A stretch of 64,000 bases of DNA from an uncultured Eubacteriales bacterium (GCA_910577755.1 CAJTNL010000009.1:1-64000); one strand, 5' to 3'. Shown: positions 1-7,946, counted from the first letter of the stretch. Notes: a model not told the origin generated them from the letters alone. Made by a program: numbers and translations.

Positions 1-203
1 TAGAAAATGGACACGATTTAGAAGCGATTGACACGGCGATTGCACAGGCAAAAAAAGCGGATAAACCTAGCATGATTATTTTGAAAACAATTAAGGGCAA
101 GGGTGTTCAGTTTATTGAAAAAATGGGTTTTGCAAACCATAGTATTCCAATGACAAAAGAACAAATGGAAGCGGCAATTGCCGAGATTAGAGGAGAAGCT
201 TAA
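1..203 (+). CDS. Transketolase, N-terminal (thiamine-binding) subunit, 5'-truncated by window edge
   Basis: Only the last 66 codons are in the window; the frame is read from base 3 to the TAA at 201-203. The residues TIKGKGV, followed by NHSIPM and a helix rich in Glu and Ala, match the end of the thiamine-diphosphate-binding half of two-subunit transketolases, which move two-carbon units between sugar phosphates in the non-oxidative pentose phosphate pathway. The next gene encodes the matching C-terminal half and begins one base after this stop, so the two are translationally coupled. The family assignment is secure from the pair; upstream context cannot be seen. Confidence 0.85.
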   Translation, partial: ENGHDLEAIDTAIAQAKKADKPSMIILKTIKGKGVQFIEKMGFANHSIPMTKEQMEAAIAEIRGEA

Positions 204-204
204 T

Positions 205-1137
205 ATGGAGATGCGTCAGATTTTATGTGAATGTTTAGATGCCATGATGGCAGAAAATGAAAATATTGTGGTAATTGATGCCGATCTGGCTAAACCAAAC
301 GGTACGTTCCCTCTACGAAAAAAGTATCCGGATCGAGCGATAGATGTGGGTATTGCAGAACAAAATATGGCGTCAGTTGCCGCTGGGATGAGTAGTTATG
401 GGTTTATTCCGTTCATCACTTCTTTTACGCCGTTTGCTTCCCGTAGAATTTGCGATCAGATCGCGATATCTATTGCGTATGCAAAGCAGAATGTCAAAAT
501 TATTGGTAGTGATCCCGGTATCGCTGCTGAATTTAATGGCGGTACGCATATGAGTATGGAGGATATCGGTGTCTTACGTTCAATTCCAGAGCTTGTAATT
601 TTTGAGGCGGTAGATACTGCGCAATTGAAACAGGCATTGCCGCAAATTGTTGCATATAAAGGACCTGTATATATTCGTATGTTCCGTAAAGCAATTGACG
701 ACGTATTTACAAATTCTGATTATCAGTTCCAGTTATTTCAAGCAGATTGTTTGCAAGAGGGTAATACAGTTACTATTTTTTGCAGCGGTTTGATGGTACA
801 GGAAACGATGAAAGCCAATGAATTGTTAAAGGCAGAAGGTATTGATGCCGAAATTATTAATATTCACACGATAAAACCAATTGACCGTGAGGCGGTAGTG
901 ACTTCTGCTAAAAAAACAGGTGCTGTAGTGGTGGCGGAAAATCATAATGTAATAGGCGGTCTGACCTCTGCTATATGCGAAGTTTTGATGGAGGAATATC
1001 CTGTGCCACTCAGAGCAGTAGGTGTCAAAGACCAATTTGGACAGGTTGGTAAAATGTCTTATTTAAAGGAAGTTTATCATATGCGTGCAGAGGATATTGT
1101 CGCCGCTGTAAAAGAAGTAGTAAAATTAAAGAAATAA
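205..1137 (+). CDS. Transketolase, C-terminal (pyrimidine-binding) subunit
   Basis: The 310-residue protein carries the central transketolase fold: DADLAKPNGT near residue 28, then DVGIAEQNMASVAAG near 50, whose Glu is the residue that activates thiamine diphosphate, and a C-terminal domain with AENHNVIGGL. It works with the upstream N-terminal subunit as a split transketolase, a common arrangement in Clostridia and archaea. I place the start at ATG 205, nine residues into the longer open frame, because AGGAG at 191-195 sits at the right distance and the ATG follows the TAA of the upstream subunit by one base. This is a natural split, not a frameshift, since both halves have their own initiation signals. 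Confidence 0.92.
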   Translation: MEMRQILCECLDAMMAENENIVVIDADLAKPNGTFPLRKKYPDRAIDVGIAEQNMASVAAGMSSYGFIPFITSFTPFASRRICDQIAISIAYAKQNVKIIGSDPGIAAEFNGGTHMSMEDIGVLRSIPELVIFEAVDTAQLKQALPQIVAYKGPVYIRMFRKAIDDVFTNSDYQFQLFQADCLQEGNTVTIFCSGLMVQETMKANELLKAEGIDAEIINIHTIKPIDREAVVTSAKKTGAVVVAENHNVIGGLTSAICEVLMEEYPVPLRAVGVKDQFGQVGKMSYLKEVYHMRAEDIVAAVKEVVKLKK

Positions 1138-1393
1138 TTTATATAAAAGAGTCTATGTATTGCGATAGAAGGATAGTGTACAAGAAACTGCATGGAAATT
1201 ATCTAGCAGGTTTTCATCTGTCATTGTATACAGCAGGTAGAAGGTGTAAGTAAGGCTGAATCAGACAAATAGAATTTATTGAAGTTTCATATGTTTAAAT
1301 ACCTTCTATGATTGCTAAGCTGTTGTAAGTGTAATAAGGGATTTGTTCATTTTCTAACTATAAAATATGAATTAAAATATAAGAGGGAAAGAT

Positions 1394-1642
1394 ATGGCTG
1401 CAATAACGTCTTTAGGTCTTGGTAAAACAATGGAAAAAAAGCTGCATTCAGTTGGTATTCATTCGGCTGAGGAACTAACGGATATTGGCAGTAAGCAAGC
1501 AGTTTTTCGGTTAAAGTCGCAATATCCAAATACTTGCGTGGTTATTTTATATCATTTGGAGGCAGCTATTCGCGGTGTTACCATTAAGCAGTTGGGCGAT
1601 ACTTGTAAATCAGAGCTAAAAGCTTATTTTAAGCAACTATGA
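1394..1642 (+). CDS. Stand-alone TfoX C-terminal domain protein
   Basis: This 82-residue protein has the pattern of the TfoX C-terminal domain, a helix-hairpin-helix-like fold: SLGLGKTMEKKLHSVGI, then SAEELTDIGSK, then LYHLEAAIRG and a closing helix. In Haemophilus TfoX (Sxy), a competence regulator, this domain follows an N-terminal domain that is absent here. Single-domain versions are widespread in Firmicutes and have no settled function. An AGAGGGAAAG sequence just before the ATG is a good ribosome site. It stands alone, about 250 bases after the transketolase genes and before a long non-coding stretch. Nucleic-acid or protein binding is an inference from the fold only. Confidence 0.75.
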   Translation: MAAITSLGLGKTMEKKLHSVGIHSAEELTDIGSKQAVFRLKSQYPNTCVVILYHLEAAIRGVTIKQLGDTCKSELKAYFKQL

Positions 1643-1735
1643 TTTTCCTTTTAGTTTTGAGATAGTAAAGATAGATGTATTAGTTACTAGTCAAGATGAA
1701 TGACGTATTTTATGCATCGGTCTTAACATATGATC

Positions 1736-1775
1736 AAAGCGGACAAGTCTTCAAATAGCTGTCCTGCTTGTTTTA
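1736..1775 (+). terminator. Weak intrinsic terminator candidate after the TfoX-domain gene
   Basis: AAGCGGACA at 1738-1746 pairs with TGTCCTGCTT at 1760-1769 with one bulged base; the run GTTTTAATTTT follows. It is the first hairpin downstream of the gene ending at 1642, but the stem is imperfect and about 95 bases away. Confidence 0.35.
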
Positions 1776-2183
1776 ATTTTAACAAGAACATTTCTAGAGC
1801 GGCAGCTTTAAAGGTTGGTTGATTTGTTTTCCGTTTAGCGGGATGGCGACAACGGTTAAGGTCAGGGATAAAGCTGTTTGTTTCGGCTTTGACCATTGTC
1901 TACTGTTGGTTATTTTTCGAATGTATGGTTTTGTTTGTAAATATTGTGTTTACAAGTATAGATGGGAATAGGGGAGACCTTATATGTGCGCTGTCCGCGG
2001 GCAAAAACAGGGTTGCACTTATGAGCTTTTTGTTCTATAATCACTGTCTTGTTTTTCAGCTTCTTTCAATACCCTTATTCTCTCGGAGAGTAGCAGGGTT
2101 TTATCGAAACGTGGTAGAGTATATAACTATATTTTATAAGTACAGTTGTTTCAAAAGGGGCAATTTGCTCTTTGGGAAATTTC

Positions 2184-2235
2184 AATGCAAAACAACGCTA
2201 TGGTTTTAAGAATAACCATAGCGTTGTTTTGCATT
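2184..2235. repeat. Perfect 22-bp inverted repeat with 8-base loop (terminator-like)
   Basis: The arm 2184-2205 is the exact reverse complement of 2214-2235, with an 8-base loop between. There is an A-run in the left arm and a T-run in the right arm, as in other terminators of this window, but no T-rich tail beyond the stem. No coding gene ends within 540 bases upstream, so if it is a terminator it would end an untranslated RNA or a long 3' tail. Confidence 0.7.
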
Positions 2236-2280
2236 AAAGTAGTTTGCGGTTTTATAGTTTGTGTGAAATACTTTGCCAAT

Positions 2281-2296
2281 TTTGACTTAAGTCAAA
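2281..2296. promoter_or_regulatory. Perfect 16-base palindrome, CRP/FNR-type operator candidate
   Basis: TTTGACTTAAGTCAAA is a perfect palindrome with half-sites TTGAC and GTCAA separated by four bases. This spacing and the half-sites resemble binding sites of CRP/FNR-family regulators. The only plus-strand candidate gene downstream is the small membrane protein at 2590. No regulator is encoded nearby, so the assignment is an inference. Confidence 0.35.
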
Positions 2297-2589
2297 TGTA
2301 AAGTGATCGTTCCGTCACAAATACATTTATCTGAGTTGGATTTTTTATATAGTTTAGTTGTCTTACTATATGCATATAAATTTTTGATAGCTGCTAATCA
2401 TAGTATCTGTTATATTGAATGGTTGTATCTTTCATAGTAACAGTTTGTAATTTATTGATAATAATACACATTCCTTTGATTTGCATCTGTAAAAGTATCT
2501 TTTGATTATCAGTACAGCTGTAATAGGGTGGGGAGATTCGAGCGTTTTACTGATAGAGTTTACGGTAGTACAGTGTAGCGGAGGAAATA

Positions 2590-2844
2590 TTGCCTACGAA
2601 TATAATAGATACTTGTACGGGTTGTAAGGAGAATATGTTGCAAGTGCTTTGGGTTGCGTCTATTATTTCAGGTGTTTTTTTACTATTTTTATCTCTGCTT
2701 TATTGGAGGTTTGTGGTAGTGAAAAAGGTACTCAATATAAAAAGCATCTTAATTAAATATTTATTATTGCTTTTTGCGTCTTTTTTGCTGACGTACATCT
2801 TTTCCTCGAAAAAACAGTGGAATATAACTGCCAAGTATACGTGA
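2590..2844 (+). CDS. Possible small membrane protein with two transmembrane segments
   Basis: This 84-residue frame starts at TTG 2590 behind a good ribosome site (GCGGAGGAA at 2578-2586). I do not recognise a family. It has a short N-terminus with a CTGC pair, a hydrophobic span of about 25 residues near positions 17-42 (VLWVASIISGVFLLFLSLLY), a basic linker, and a second span near 52-70 (IKYLLLLFASFLLTYIF). The last 81 bases overlap the 3' end of the convergent helicase-loader gene, which is unusual and lowers confidence. The hydrophobic pattern with basic flanks looks like a real protein, but a chance frame in AT-rich DNA cannot be excluded. Confidence 0.4.
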   Translation: MPTNIIDTCTGCKENMLQVLWVASIISGVFLLFLSLLYWRFVVVKKVLNIKSILIKYLLLLFASFLLTYIFSSKKQWNITAKYT

Positions 2845-3750
2845 GGCAAAACGTTCAGTATAGCGCTCCTCCAATTCTCGCATAGATAAATTAGTGCTGA
2901 TGATAGTGGGTTTATAGGCCATGAGTCGTGTGTTGATAATATTATATATGGCGGCAGTTACAAAAGATGTGGTAAACTCTGTTCCCAGATCGTCCAAAAT
3001 TAGTAAGTCACATTCCAGCATTAATTCATTTGTATCTTCTTGTTTCATTTCTTTTTGAAACCGTTCTTTTTCTAAATTAGTCACCATATTTTGTGCAGAA
3101 CCGTAAATAACACTGTAGTCTTTCTCAATGGCCTGGTGTGCAATGGCCAAAGATAAATGGGTTTTACCGAGTCCTGTGCCTCCTTGCATAAACAAACTGG
3201 GAGACTTCATTGAAAACTGCTCCCCGTAAGCTTTGCAGTAGCGAAGAATCTGTTCCATTTTCTGGTAATCTGAGATATCGCTGTCCTTGGGAATACTAGA
3301 ATAATAGTGTAATGAAAAGTTTTCAAATGTGCAAAGAGATAGAGGGGTTGAATCATTTAATTTGTTACAAGCCTCAATGCGCATTTGTTTTTTTAGACAG
3401 CTGCACATTCTGCCGTCTATAAATCCTTCGTCCTCACAATTTTTACAGTGAAAGGAAGGCTGTAGATATGCTTCTGATAAACCAGCACTTTTCAGCAACT
3501 GTGCTCGTTCTGTTTGCAGAGATAAATTTTGTTGTTTTAACCAGGTCAGCTGTTCTTTGGCGTGACCACCGCTTAAAACTGCTTTTGCGGTTTTGACAGC
3601 GGTGGCTGTCAACTCCTGTTCAATCTCGGCTGCCCGCGGATATTGGTTGTAAAAAACTGCTTTACGAGAGTCGCATTCTTTAACGGCTTGCGTATGATTG
3701 CGGTTTAGCACCATCATGGCACGGTCATAAATATCCCGGCTGTATCCCAA
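2764..3750 (-). CDS. dnaI: DnaI/DnaC-type replicative helicase loader ATPase
   Basis: This is the AAA+ ATPase that helps load the replicative helicase onto DNA at origins and restart sites. The 328-residue protein has an N-terminal helical region, a zinc-binding cluster near residues 104-120 (CKNCEDEG then CSC), a Walker A motif GGTGLGKTH near 191, and a Walker B motif LLILDDLGTE near 248. The N-terminal cysteine cluster is typical of DnaI rather than IstB transposase helpers. The start is TTG 3750, with GGAGAG six bases before it, placed inside the gap after the upstream DnaD-like gene; the two form a minus-strand operon. Its 3' end is crossed by a plus-strand open frame at 2590-2844. Confidence 0.9.
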   Translation of the reverse strand: MGYSRDIYDRAMMVLNRNHTQAVKECDSRKAVFYNQYPRAAEIEQELTATAVKTAKAVLSGGHAKEQLTWLKQQNLSLQTERAQLLKSAGLSEAYLQPSFHCKNCEDEGFIDGRMCSCLKKQMRIEACNKLNDSTPLSLCTFENFSLHYYSSIPKDSDISDYQKMEQILRYCKAYGEQFSMKSPSLFMQGGTGLGKTHLSLAIAHQAIEKDYSVIYGSAQNMVTNLEKERFQKEMKQEDTNELMLECDLLILDDLGTEFTTSFVTAAIYNIINTRLMAYKPTIISTNLSMRELEERYTERFASRILGSYIPLFFRGKDVRQQKRRKKQ

Positions 3751-3762
3751 TTTAATCTCTCC

Positions 3763-4836
3763 TTACATCAATTCATCCAAATCTATTTTTTCAAATTCAT
3801 CTAAATCATAAGTTGGTTTTTGTTTTTCTTGTTGTTTAGACACTTTTTCTTCAGCCTGAGCTTGCTGCTGTGTAATAATATTAGCTTTATACCAGCGTTC
3901 TAAAATTTTATTCATATAATGTAAGCTAAGCTTTCCTGTTGCATCTACACAGCGTTCGTAGGCCTGGCGTATCATGTCTGGCGTAAAGTTCCATTGGTGC
4001 ATCCATAGGTATGTATATTGTTCTTCTTTTGCGCTTGGTGATCGATGATTGATTCCTAAAACTTTTTCAATATGTCGCCATGACTTTGCAATGGCTGATA
4101 ACTGCTCTATTTTTGCATTGGCTTTTTCCAACGTATTAATTTCTTCATTTGCCCAATTTTTTGCAACGGCTTCTATATAACTGGTGTTGTCTTTATGAAT
4201 GCTTTTTACATATGTTAGTAGTGTGCATATAACTTCAACGGGCAGTCCGTAATCATCATGAATCATCAGTAAAGATGAAGATAGTGCGGGAGAAAGGATA
4301 CGTCCTAAAATTTGTTGTGCCTCCTGCATCAAAAAACTGACTTTGCTGCATTGTGTCATACGTTGTGAGATATAAACACTGTCCGGTTTTTTCATACGTG
4401 TCTTTAATTTGGAGACAGAGCCAGTAACAATCGGAGTGGACGCTTCTTTTTTTTGAATAGTCTGTACGGTCATGGTGTGTATCAGTGTTTCTGGATTTTC
4501 AGCTGATTCCGATAATAAGTTTTCTTTTTGTTTCATTGTGGTTTTATTCTCGGTGATAGTGTTTGAAACAATAGTTTCGTTGAAAAAATCGTCATCGGTA
4601 AAGTTCGTGATTAGTCCGGCTGTTACCCAGTATTGTATTGCATCTTTTATGTCGGCAGGACTGATACCCAAAACTTGAGTAATATCAAGGATATTTATAT
4701 TATTTCCGGCATGGCGCAGTAACCATAGAAGCACTTTTAAATGTACGCCTCCTGCTAATTTTAAATGTTGATCTACCAGTTGTGCTGGAACGGCAAATAC
4801 TGCGTTCCATACGTCCGGATTCATTGAAAATTTCAT
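3763..4836 (-). CDS. DnaD/DnaB-family replication initiation protein
   Basis: The 357-residue protein starts with a winged-helix-like region (about 1-80, including LAGGVHLKVLLWLLRH) and then has two copies of the DnaD/DnaB_2 domain, about 165-245 and 260-325. The second contains the YxxxIL-type tail LHYMNKILERWY that contacts DNA in DnaD. In Bacillus, DnaB, DnaD and DnaI together load the helicase; here one DnaD-like protein is paired with DnaI, 12 bases upstream of it. The C-terminus is acidic (DLDEFEKIDLDEL). A start at ATG 4836 is supported by GAGGTG seven bases away. Whether it does the work of DnaB, DnaD or both cannot be told from sequence alone. Confidence 0.85.
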   Translation of the reverse strand: MKFSMNPDVWNAVFAVPAQLVDQHLKLAGGVHLKVLLWLLRHAGNNINILDITQVLGISPADIKDAIQYWVTAGLITNFTDDDFFNETIVSNTITENKTTMKQKENLLSESAENPETLIHTMTVQTIQKKEASTPIVTGSVSKLKTRMKKPDSVYISQRMTQCSKVSFLMQEAQQILGRILSPALSSSLLMIHDDYGLPVEVICTLLTYVKSIHKDNTSYIEAVAKNWANEEINTLEKANAKIEQLSAIAKSWRHIEKVLGINHRSPSAKEEQYTYLWMHQWNFTPDMIRQAYERCVDATGKLSLHYMNKILERWYKANIITQQQAQAEEKVSKQQEKQKPTYDLDEFEKIDLDELM

Positions 4837-4853
4837 TGGAACACCTCGTGATG

Positions 4854-4882
4854 ATTATAACATACGAAAATTTACAAAGCAA
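4854..4882 (-). promoter_or_regulatory. Promoter for the helicase-loader operon
   Basis: On the minus strand TTGCTT (4882-4877), a 17-base spacer and TATAAT (4859-4854) precede the DnaD-like gene; a TG one base before the -10 box makes it an extended -10. The -35 box is weak. Confidence 0.6.
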
Positions 4883-4939
4883 ATGCCTTTTAGCACATGA
4901 TAAATTAGGAAAATTTATGGAGAAATGTTATAAAAGTAG

Positions 4940-4968
4940 TTGACATTTTTAAAAAGTTATATTATAAT
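4940..4968 (+). promoter_or_regulatory. Consensus SigA promoter for tRNA-Gly
   Basis: TTGACA (4940-4945), a 17-base spacer and TATAAT (4963-4968) match the housekeeping consensus exactly, about 20 bases before the tRNA. Confidence 0.9.
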
Positions 4969-4988
4969 AAACACTGCGGCAAGTAACT

Positions 4989-5064
4989 GCGGATGTAGCT
5001 CATCTGGTAGAGCGCCACCTTGCCAAGGTGGAGGTAGCGAGTTCGAGCCTCGTCATCCGCTCCA
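4989..5064 (+). tRNA. tRNA-Gly (anticodon GCC), CCA encoded
   Basis: A full cloverleaf can be drawn. The acceptor arm GCGGATG pairs with CATCCGC, the anticodon stem CCACC/GGTGG holds the loop TTGCCAA with anticodon GCC, and the T loop GTTCGAGCC is standard. The discriminator base is T, as usual for bacterial tRNA-Gly, and CCA is encoded at 5062-5064. It is a single-gene unit with its own consensus promoter and terminator. Confidence 0.97.
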
Positions 5065-5071
5065 GTTTGGT

Positions 5072-5105
5072 AAAAAGCGTCGGTAAAAATACCGACGCTT
5101 TTTTG
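5072..5105 (+). terminator. Intrinsic terminator of tRNA-Gly
   Basis: A 14-bp stem (5072-5085 with 5090-5103) with a 4-base loop has an A-run on the left and a T-run on the right, directly after the tRNA. Confidence 0.9.
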
Positions 5106-5194
5106 TTGGAAGAAAAATTCACATAAATTCTAAATGATAATAGCAGAATAATACAAATATTTATGATGTTTATTAATGATAAAGAGGTATTTAC

Positions 5195-7012
5195 ATGGAT
5201 GTAAGAGCAGACTTAAGAAATGTAGCCATTATAGCTCACGTTGATCATGGAAAAACAACATTAGTTGATCAACTGTTGCGACAAAGCGGGATTTTCCGCA
5301 CAAACGAAAATGTGGAAGATCGTGTTATGGATTCTAATGATATTGAGAAAGAGAGAGGTATCACTATTCTGGCAAAAAACACTGCAGTTATGTACCAGGA
5401 TACGAAAATCAATATTATCGACACGCCGGGTCATGCTGACTTTGGCGGAGAGGTAGAACGGATTTTGATGATGGTAGACGGTGTTATTTTATTGGTGGAT
5501 TCTTTTGAGGGGTGTATGCCGCAAACACGATTTGTGCTGAAAAAAGCAATTGGACTTGGAAAAAAGCCGATTGTTGTGGTTAATAAAATTGATCGTCCCA
5601 ACGCTAGACCAGCTGAAGTGGTAGATGAAATTTTAGATTTGTTTATTGAATTAGGTGCAGATGACGATCAACTGGAATTCCCGGTTGTATATGCCTCCGG
5701 CCGTGATGGTTATGCTGTGTATGACCCAATGGAACCGAATGATAATATGCAGCCATTGTTTGAAACGATTATTAAGGAAATTCCGGCACCGCAGGGGAAT
5801 ATGAATGGTGGCACACAAATCCTGTTTTCTAATATTGACTACGATCAATTTGTTGGAAGAATCGGTGTAGGGCGTGTAGAGCGCGGAGAAGTTAAGGTAG
5901 GCATGCCGGTTGTGGTTTGTAGCAGAGATGGTAGTACAAAAAATGCAAAAATTACAAAACTGTTTCAATATCAAGGCCTTAAAAAGGTAGAAACAGAGAC
6001 TGCAAAACTGGGGGATATTATTGCGGTAGCCGGTATAGCAGACCTGAATATTGGTGAGACAGCATGTGCGGCAGACTGTGTGGAGCCGTTGCCGTTTGTA
6101 AAAATTGATGAACCGACTGTAACGATGATGTTTATGGTTAATAATAGTCCGTTTGCTGGTCGTGAAGGGAAGTATGTAACCTCTCGTAACATTCGTGACC
6201 GATTGTTTAAAGAGGTAGAAACCAATGTTGCAATGCGTGTGGAAGAAACCGATTCTGCCGACACGTTTAAAGTTTCCGGCCGCGGTGAATTGCATCTCTC
6301 TATTTTAATAGAGAATATGCGCAGAGAGTTATTTGAGTTTCAGGTTTCTAGTCCAAATGTTATCTACAAAGAAATTAACGGACAAAAACATGAACCAATA
6401 GAACATTTGATGATTGAAGTACCTGAAAATTATGTTGGCGCTGTAATGGAAAAACTAGGCGGACGCAAAGCTGAGATTATTAATATGGGTACCAGAGATA
6501 CTGGAACAACGCATATGGAATTTAAAATTCCAGCTCGAGGTTTGATGGGGTATCGGCAAGAATTCTTGACCGATACGAATGGTAATGGTATTATGAATCA
6601 TGTATTCGATTCATACGAGCCTTACCGAGGTGAAATTAACCAGAGAGCGCAGGGTTCTATTGTGGCGCATGAAACAGGTGAGTCGACTGCTTATGGATTA
6701 TTTAATGCGCAGGAAAGAGGTCGCATGTTTATAGGTCCTGGAGTAGAAGTGTATGAAGGCATGATTGTGGGCGTCAGTCCAAAATCAGATGATATTACTG
6801 TAAATGTATGCAAGAAAAAACAAATGACTAATACAAGAGCTTCTGGTTCTGATGAAGCACTCAAATTAACACCCCACAGTAATCTTAGCCTTGAGCAGTG
6901 TTTGGAGTTTATTAAAGATGATGAACTGGTAGAGGTAACGCCTGAAAATATTCGTATGAGAAAACGAATTTTGTCTAAAGAGCTTCGTATGAAAAAATCT
7001 AGCAAAAAATAA
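5195..7012 (+). CDS. typA: Translational GTPase TypA/BipA
   Basis: TypA is a ribosome-binding GTPase of the EF-G family that helps ribosome assembly and growth under stress. The 605 residues have the usual length and order: a GTPase domain (about 1-200) with AHVDHGKTT, the RGITI switch, DTPGHADF and NKID; a beta-barrel domain (about 205-290); EF-G-like domains III and V; and the TypA-specific C-terminal domain with MNTR-like region KKQMTNTRASGSDEALKL near 560. The ATG at 5195 has AAAGAGGT upstream. It ends 12 bases before the exonuclease gene, so both are probably one transcript closed by the terminator at 7947. Confidence 0.96.
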   Translation: MDVRADLRNVAIIAHVDHGKTTLVDQLLRQSGIFRTNENVEDRVMDSNDIEKERGITILAKNTAVMYQDTKINIIDTPGHADFGGEVERILMMVDGVILLVDSFEGCMPQTRFVLKKAIGLGKKPIVVVNKIDRPNARPAEVVDEILDLFIELGADDDQLEFPVVYASGRDGYAVYDPMEPNDNMQPLFETIIKEIPAPQGNMNGGTQILFSNIDYDQFVGRIGVGRVERGEVKVGMPVVVCSRDGSTKNAKITKLFQYQGLKKVETETAKLGDIIAVAGIADLNIGETACAADCVEPLPFVKIDEPTVTMMFMVNNSPFAGREGKYVTSRNIRDRLFKEVETNVAMRVEETDSADTFKVSGRGELHLSILIENMRRELFEFQVSSPNVIYKEINGQKHEPIEHLMIEVPENYVGAVMEKLGGRKAEIINMGTRDTGTTHMEFKIPARGLMGYRQEFLTDTNGNGIMNHVFDSYEPYRGEINQRAQGSIVAHETGESTAYGLFNAQERGRMFIGPGVEVYEGMIVGVSPKSDDITVNVCKKKQMTNTRASGSDEALKLTPHSNLSLEQCLEFIKDDELVEVTPENIRMRKRILSKELRMKKSSKK

Positions 7013-7024
7013 TCGGAGTATGCA

Positions 7025-7936
7025 ATGAAATTTGTCATATTAGATTTAGAATGGAATGGAACCTACAGCCGGAGATTAAAAGGCTTTATGAATGAAATCA
7101 TAGAATTCGGTGCAGTAAAAGTAGACGAATCTATGCAGATATTGGATACCTTTGATGCTTTGGTTCGCCCGCAGGTAGGGAAAAAAATCAGTGGGAAAAT
7201 TAAAACATTGACCAATATCACAAATGAAGAGTTGGAAAACGGCTTACAATTTATGCAAGCTATGAGTCGCTTTCGAAAATGGATGGGTGATGCAGTGTTA
7301 ATGACATGGGGAACCTCTGATATTTTAACTTTGATTGAGAATAATCGTTATTTTTGTGGAAATGAACGAATTCCATTTTTAAAACAATATGTTGACTTGC
7401 AGGACTATTGTGAGCGCATGTTGCATTATGATGTAACGAAACAAATGGGGCTTTCTGCCTTAGCCCAACTACTCGGCGTCGATGAAGCGGATATAGTGCA
7501 TCATAGGGCGATGGATGACAGTTTGCTATCACTGCGTTGTTTAGAAAGGCTGTATAGAGAGGAAACGCTTCTTCCTTTTATCCAGGATGCTAAAACTGAT
7601 GCTTTTTATGAGAAAATTACCTTTAAAACAATGATTATTTGCGATTTATCTAATCCGCTCATTAAACGCTCAGATATGATATTTCACTGCAATACCTGTG
7701 GTCGCAGAGCTACAAAAGAGGGAGAATGGAAGCTGAAGAATAAAAGCTATCGGGCTATTTTCCGTTGTAAGAATTGTAAAAACCATTTTATAGGTAGAGT
7801 ACAGTTTAAATTAAAATATGATGGTATGGTTGTAAAAAAATGTACCATTCCCCAAAAGGATAATGTACAAGATAATACTGATCAGACAAGAGAGGTTGTG
7901 TGGCAAATAAAACATTTGAAAAGTACTGGGCGTTAG
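7025..7936 (+). CDS. DnaQ-type 3'-5' exonuclease with C-terminal zinc ribbon
   Basis: Residues 1-180 form a DEDDh exonuclease domain: ILDLEWNG at 4-11 gives the first Asp and Glu, TWGTSDILTL near 98 the second Asp region, and HHRAMDD near 159-165 the catalytic His and last Asp. It resembles the KapD/ERI-1 type that degrades RNA or DNA from the 3' end. After a linker, residues 222-260 form a four-cysteine zinc ribbon (CNTCGR and CKNCKN), not seen in the minimal enzyme. It follows typA by 12 bases. The substrate is not known; the zinc ribbon suggests nucleic-acid or ribosome binding, which is inference. Confidence 0.8.
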   Translation: MKFVILDLEWNGTYSRRLKGFMNEIIEFGAVKVDESMQILDTFDALVRPQVGKKISGKIKTLTNITNEELENGLQFMQAMSRFRKWMGDAVLMTWGTSDILTLIENNRYFCGNERIPFLKQYVDLQDYCERMLHYDVTKQMGLSALAQLLGVDEADIVHHRAMDDSLLSLRCLERLYREETLLPFIQDAKTDAFYEKITFKTMIICDLSNPLIKRSDMIFHCNTCGRRATKEGEWKLKNKSYRAIFRCKNCKNHFIGRVQFKLKYDGMVVKKCTIPQKDNVQDNTDQTREVVWQIKHLKSTGR

Positions 7937-7946
7937 AAAATAATAT

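Larger units (their letters stand above)
1643..2589. other. Long intergenic region without a convincing gene
   Basis: About 950 bases lie between the TfoX-domain gene and a possible small membrane protein. The only open frame of note (1889-2209, plus strand) has no ribosome site, no recognisable domain and odd composition, so I do not call it. The region instead contains several dyad structures: a weak terminator-like hairpin at 1736-1769, a bulged hairpin around 1860-1902, a 21-base near-palindrome at 1935-1955, a possible long stem between about 1988 and 2033, a perfect 22-bp inverted repeat at 2184-2235 and a 16-base perfect palindrome at 2281-2296. Together they suggest regulatory DNA or an untranslated RNA, but no known RNA family was recognised. 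Confidence 0.5.

Noticed and set aside
1..1137. Split transketolase as a frameshifted gene
   Set aside because: Both halves have intact termini, and the second has its own ribosome site; two-subunit transketolases are normal in Clostridia.
1889..2209. 106-residue plus-strand open frame in the non-coding region
   Set aside because: No ribosome site, no recognisable domain, overlaps strong inverted repeat at its end, and amino-acid composition is typical of a chance frame.
2764..3750. IstB-like transposase helper
   Set aside because: No transposase is adjacent; the N-terminal cysteine cluster and DnaD-like partner identify a DnaI helicase loader.
5651..6295. 214-residue minus-strand open frame inside typA
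   Set aside because: It is a shadow of the typA coding frame with low-quality composition (many Cys, His, Tyr and Asn) and no start signal.
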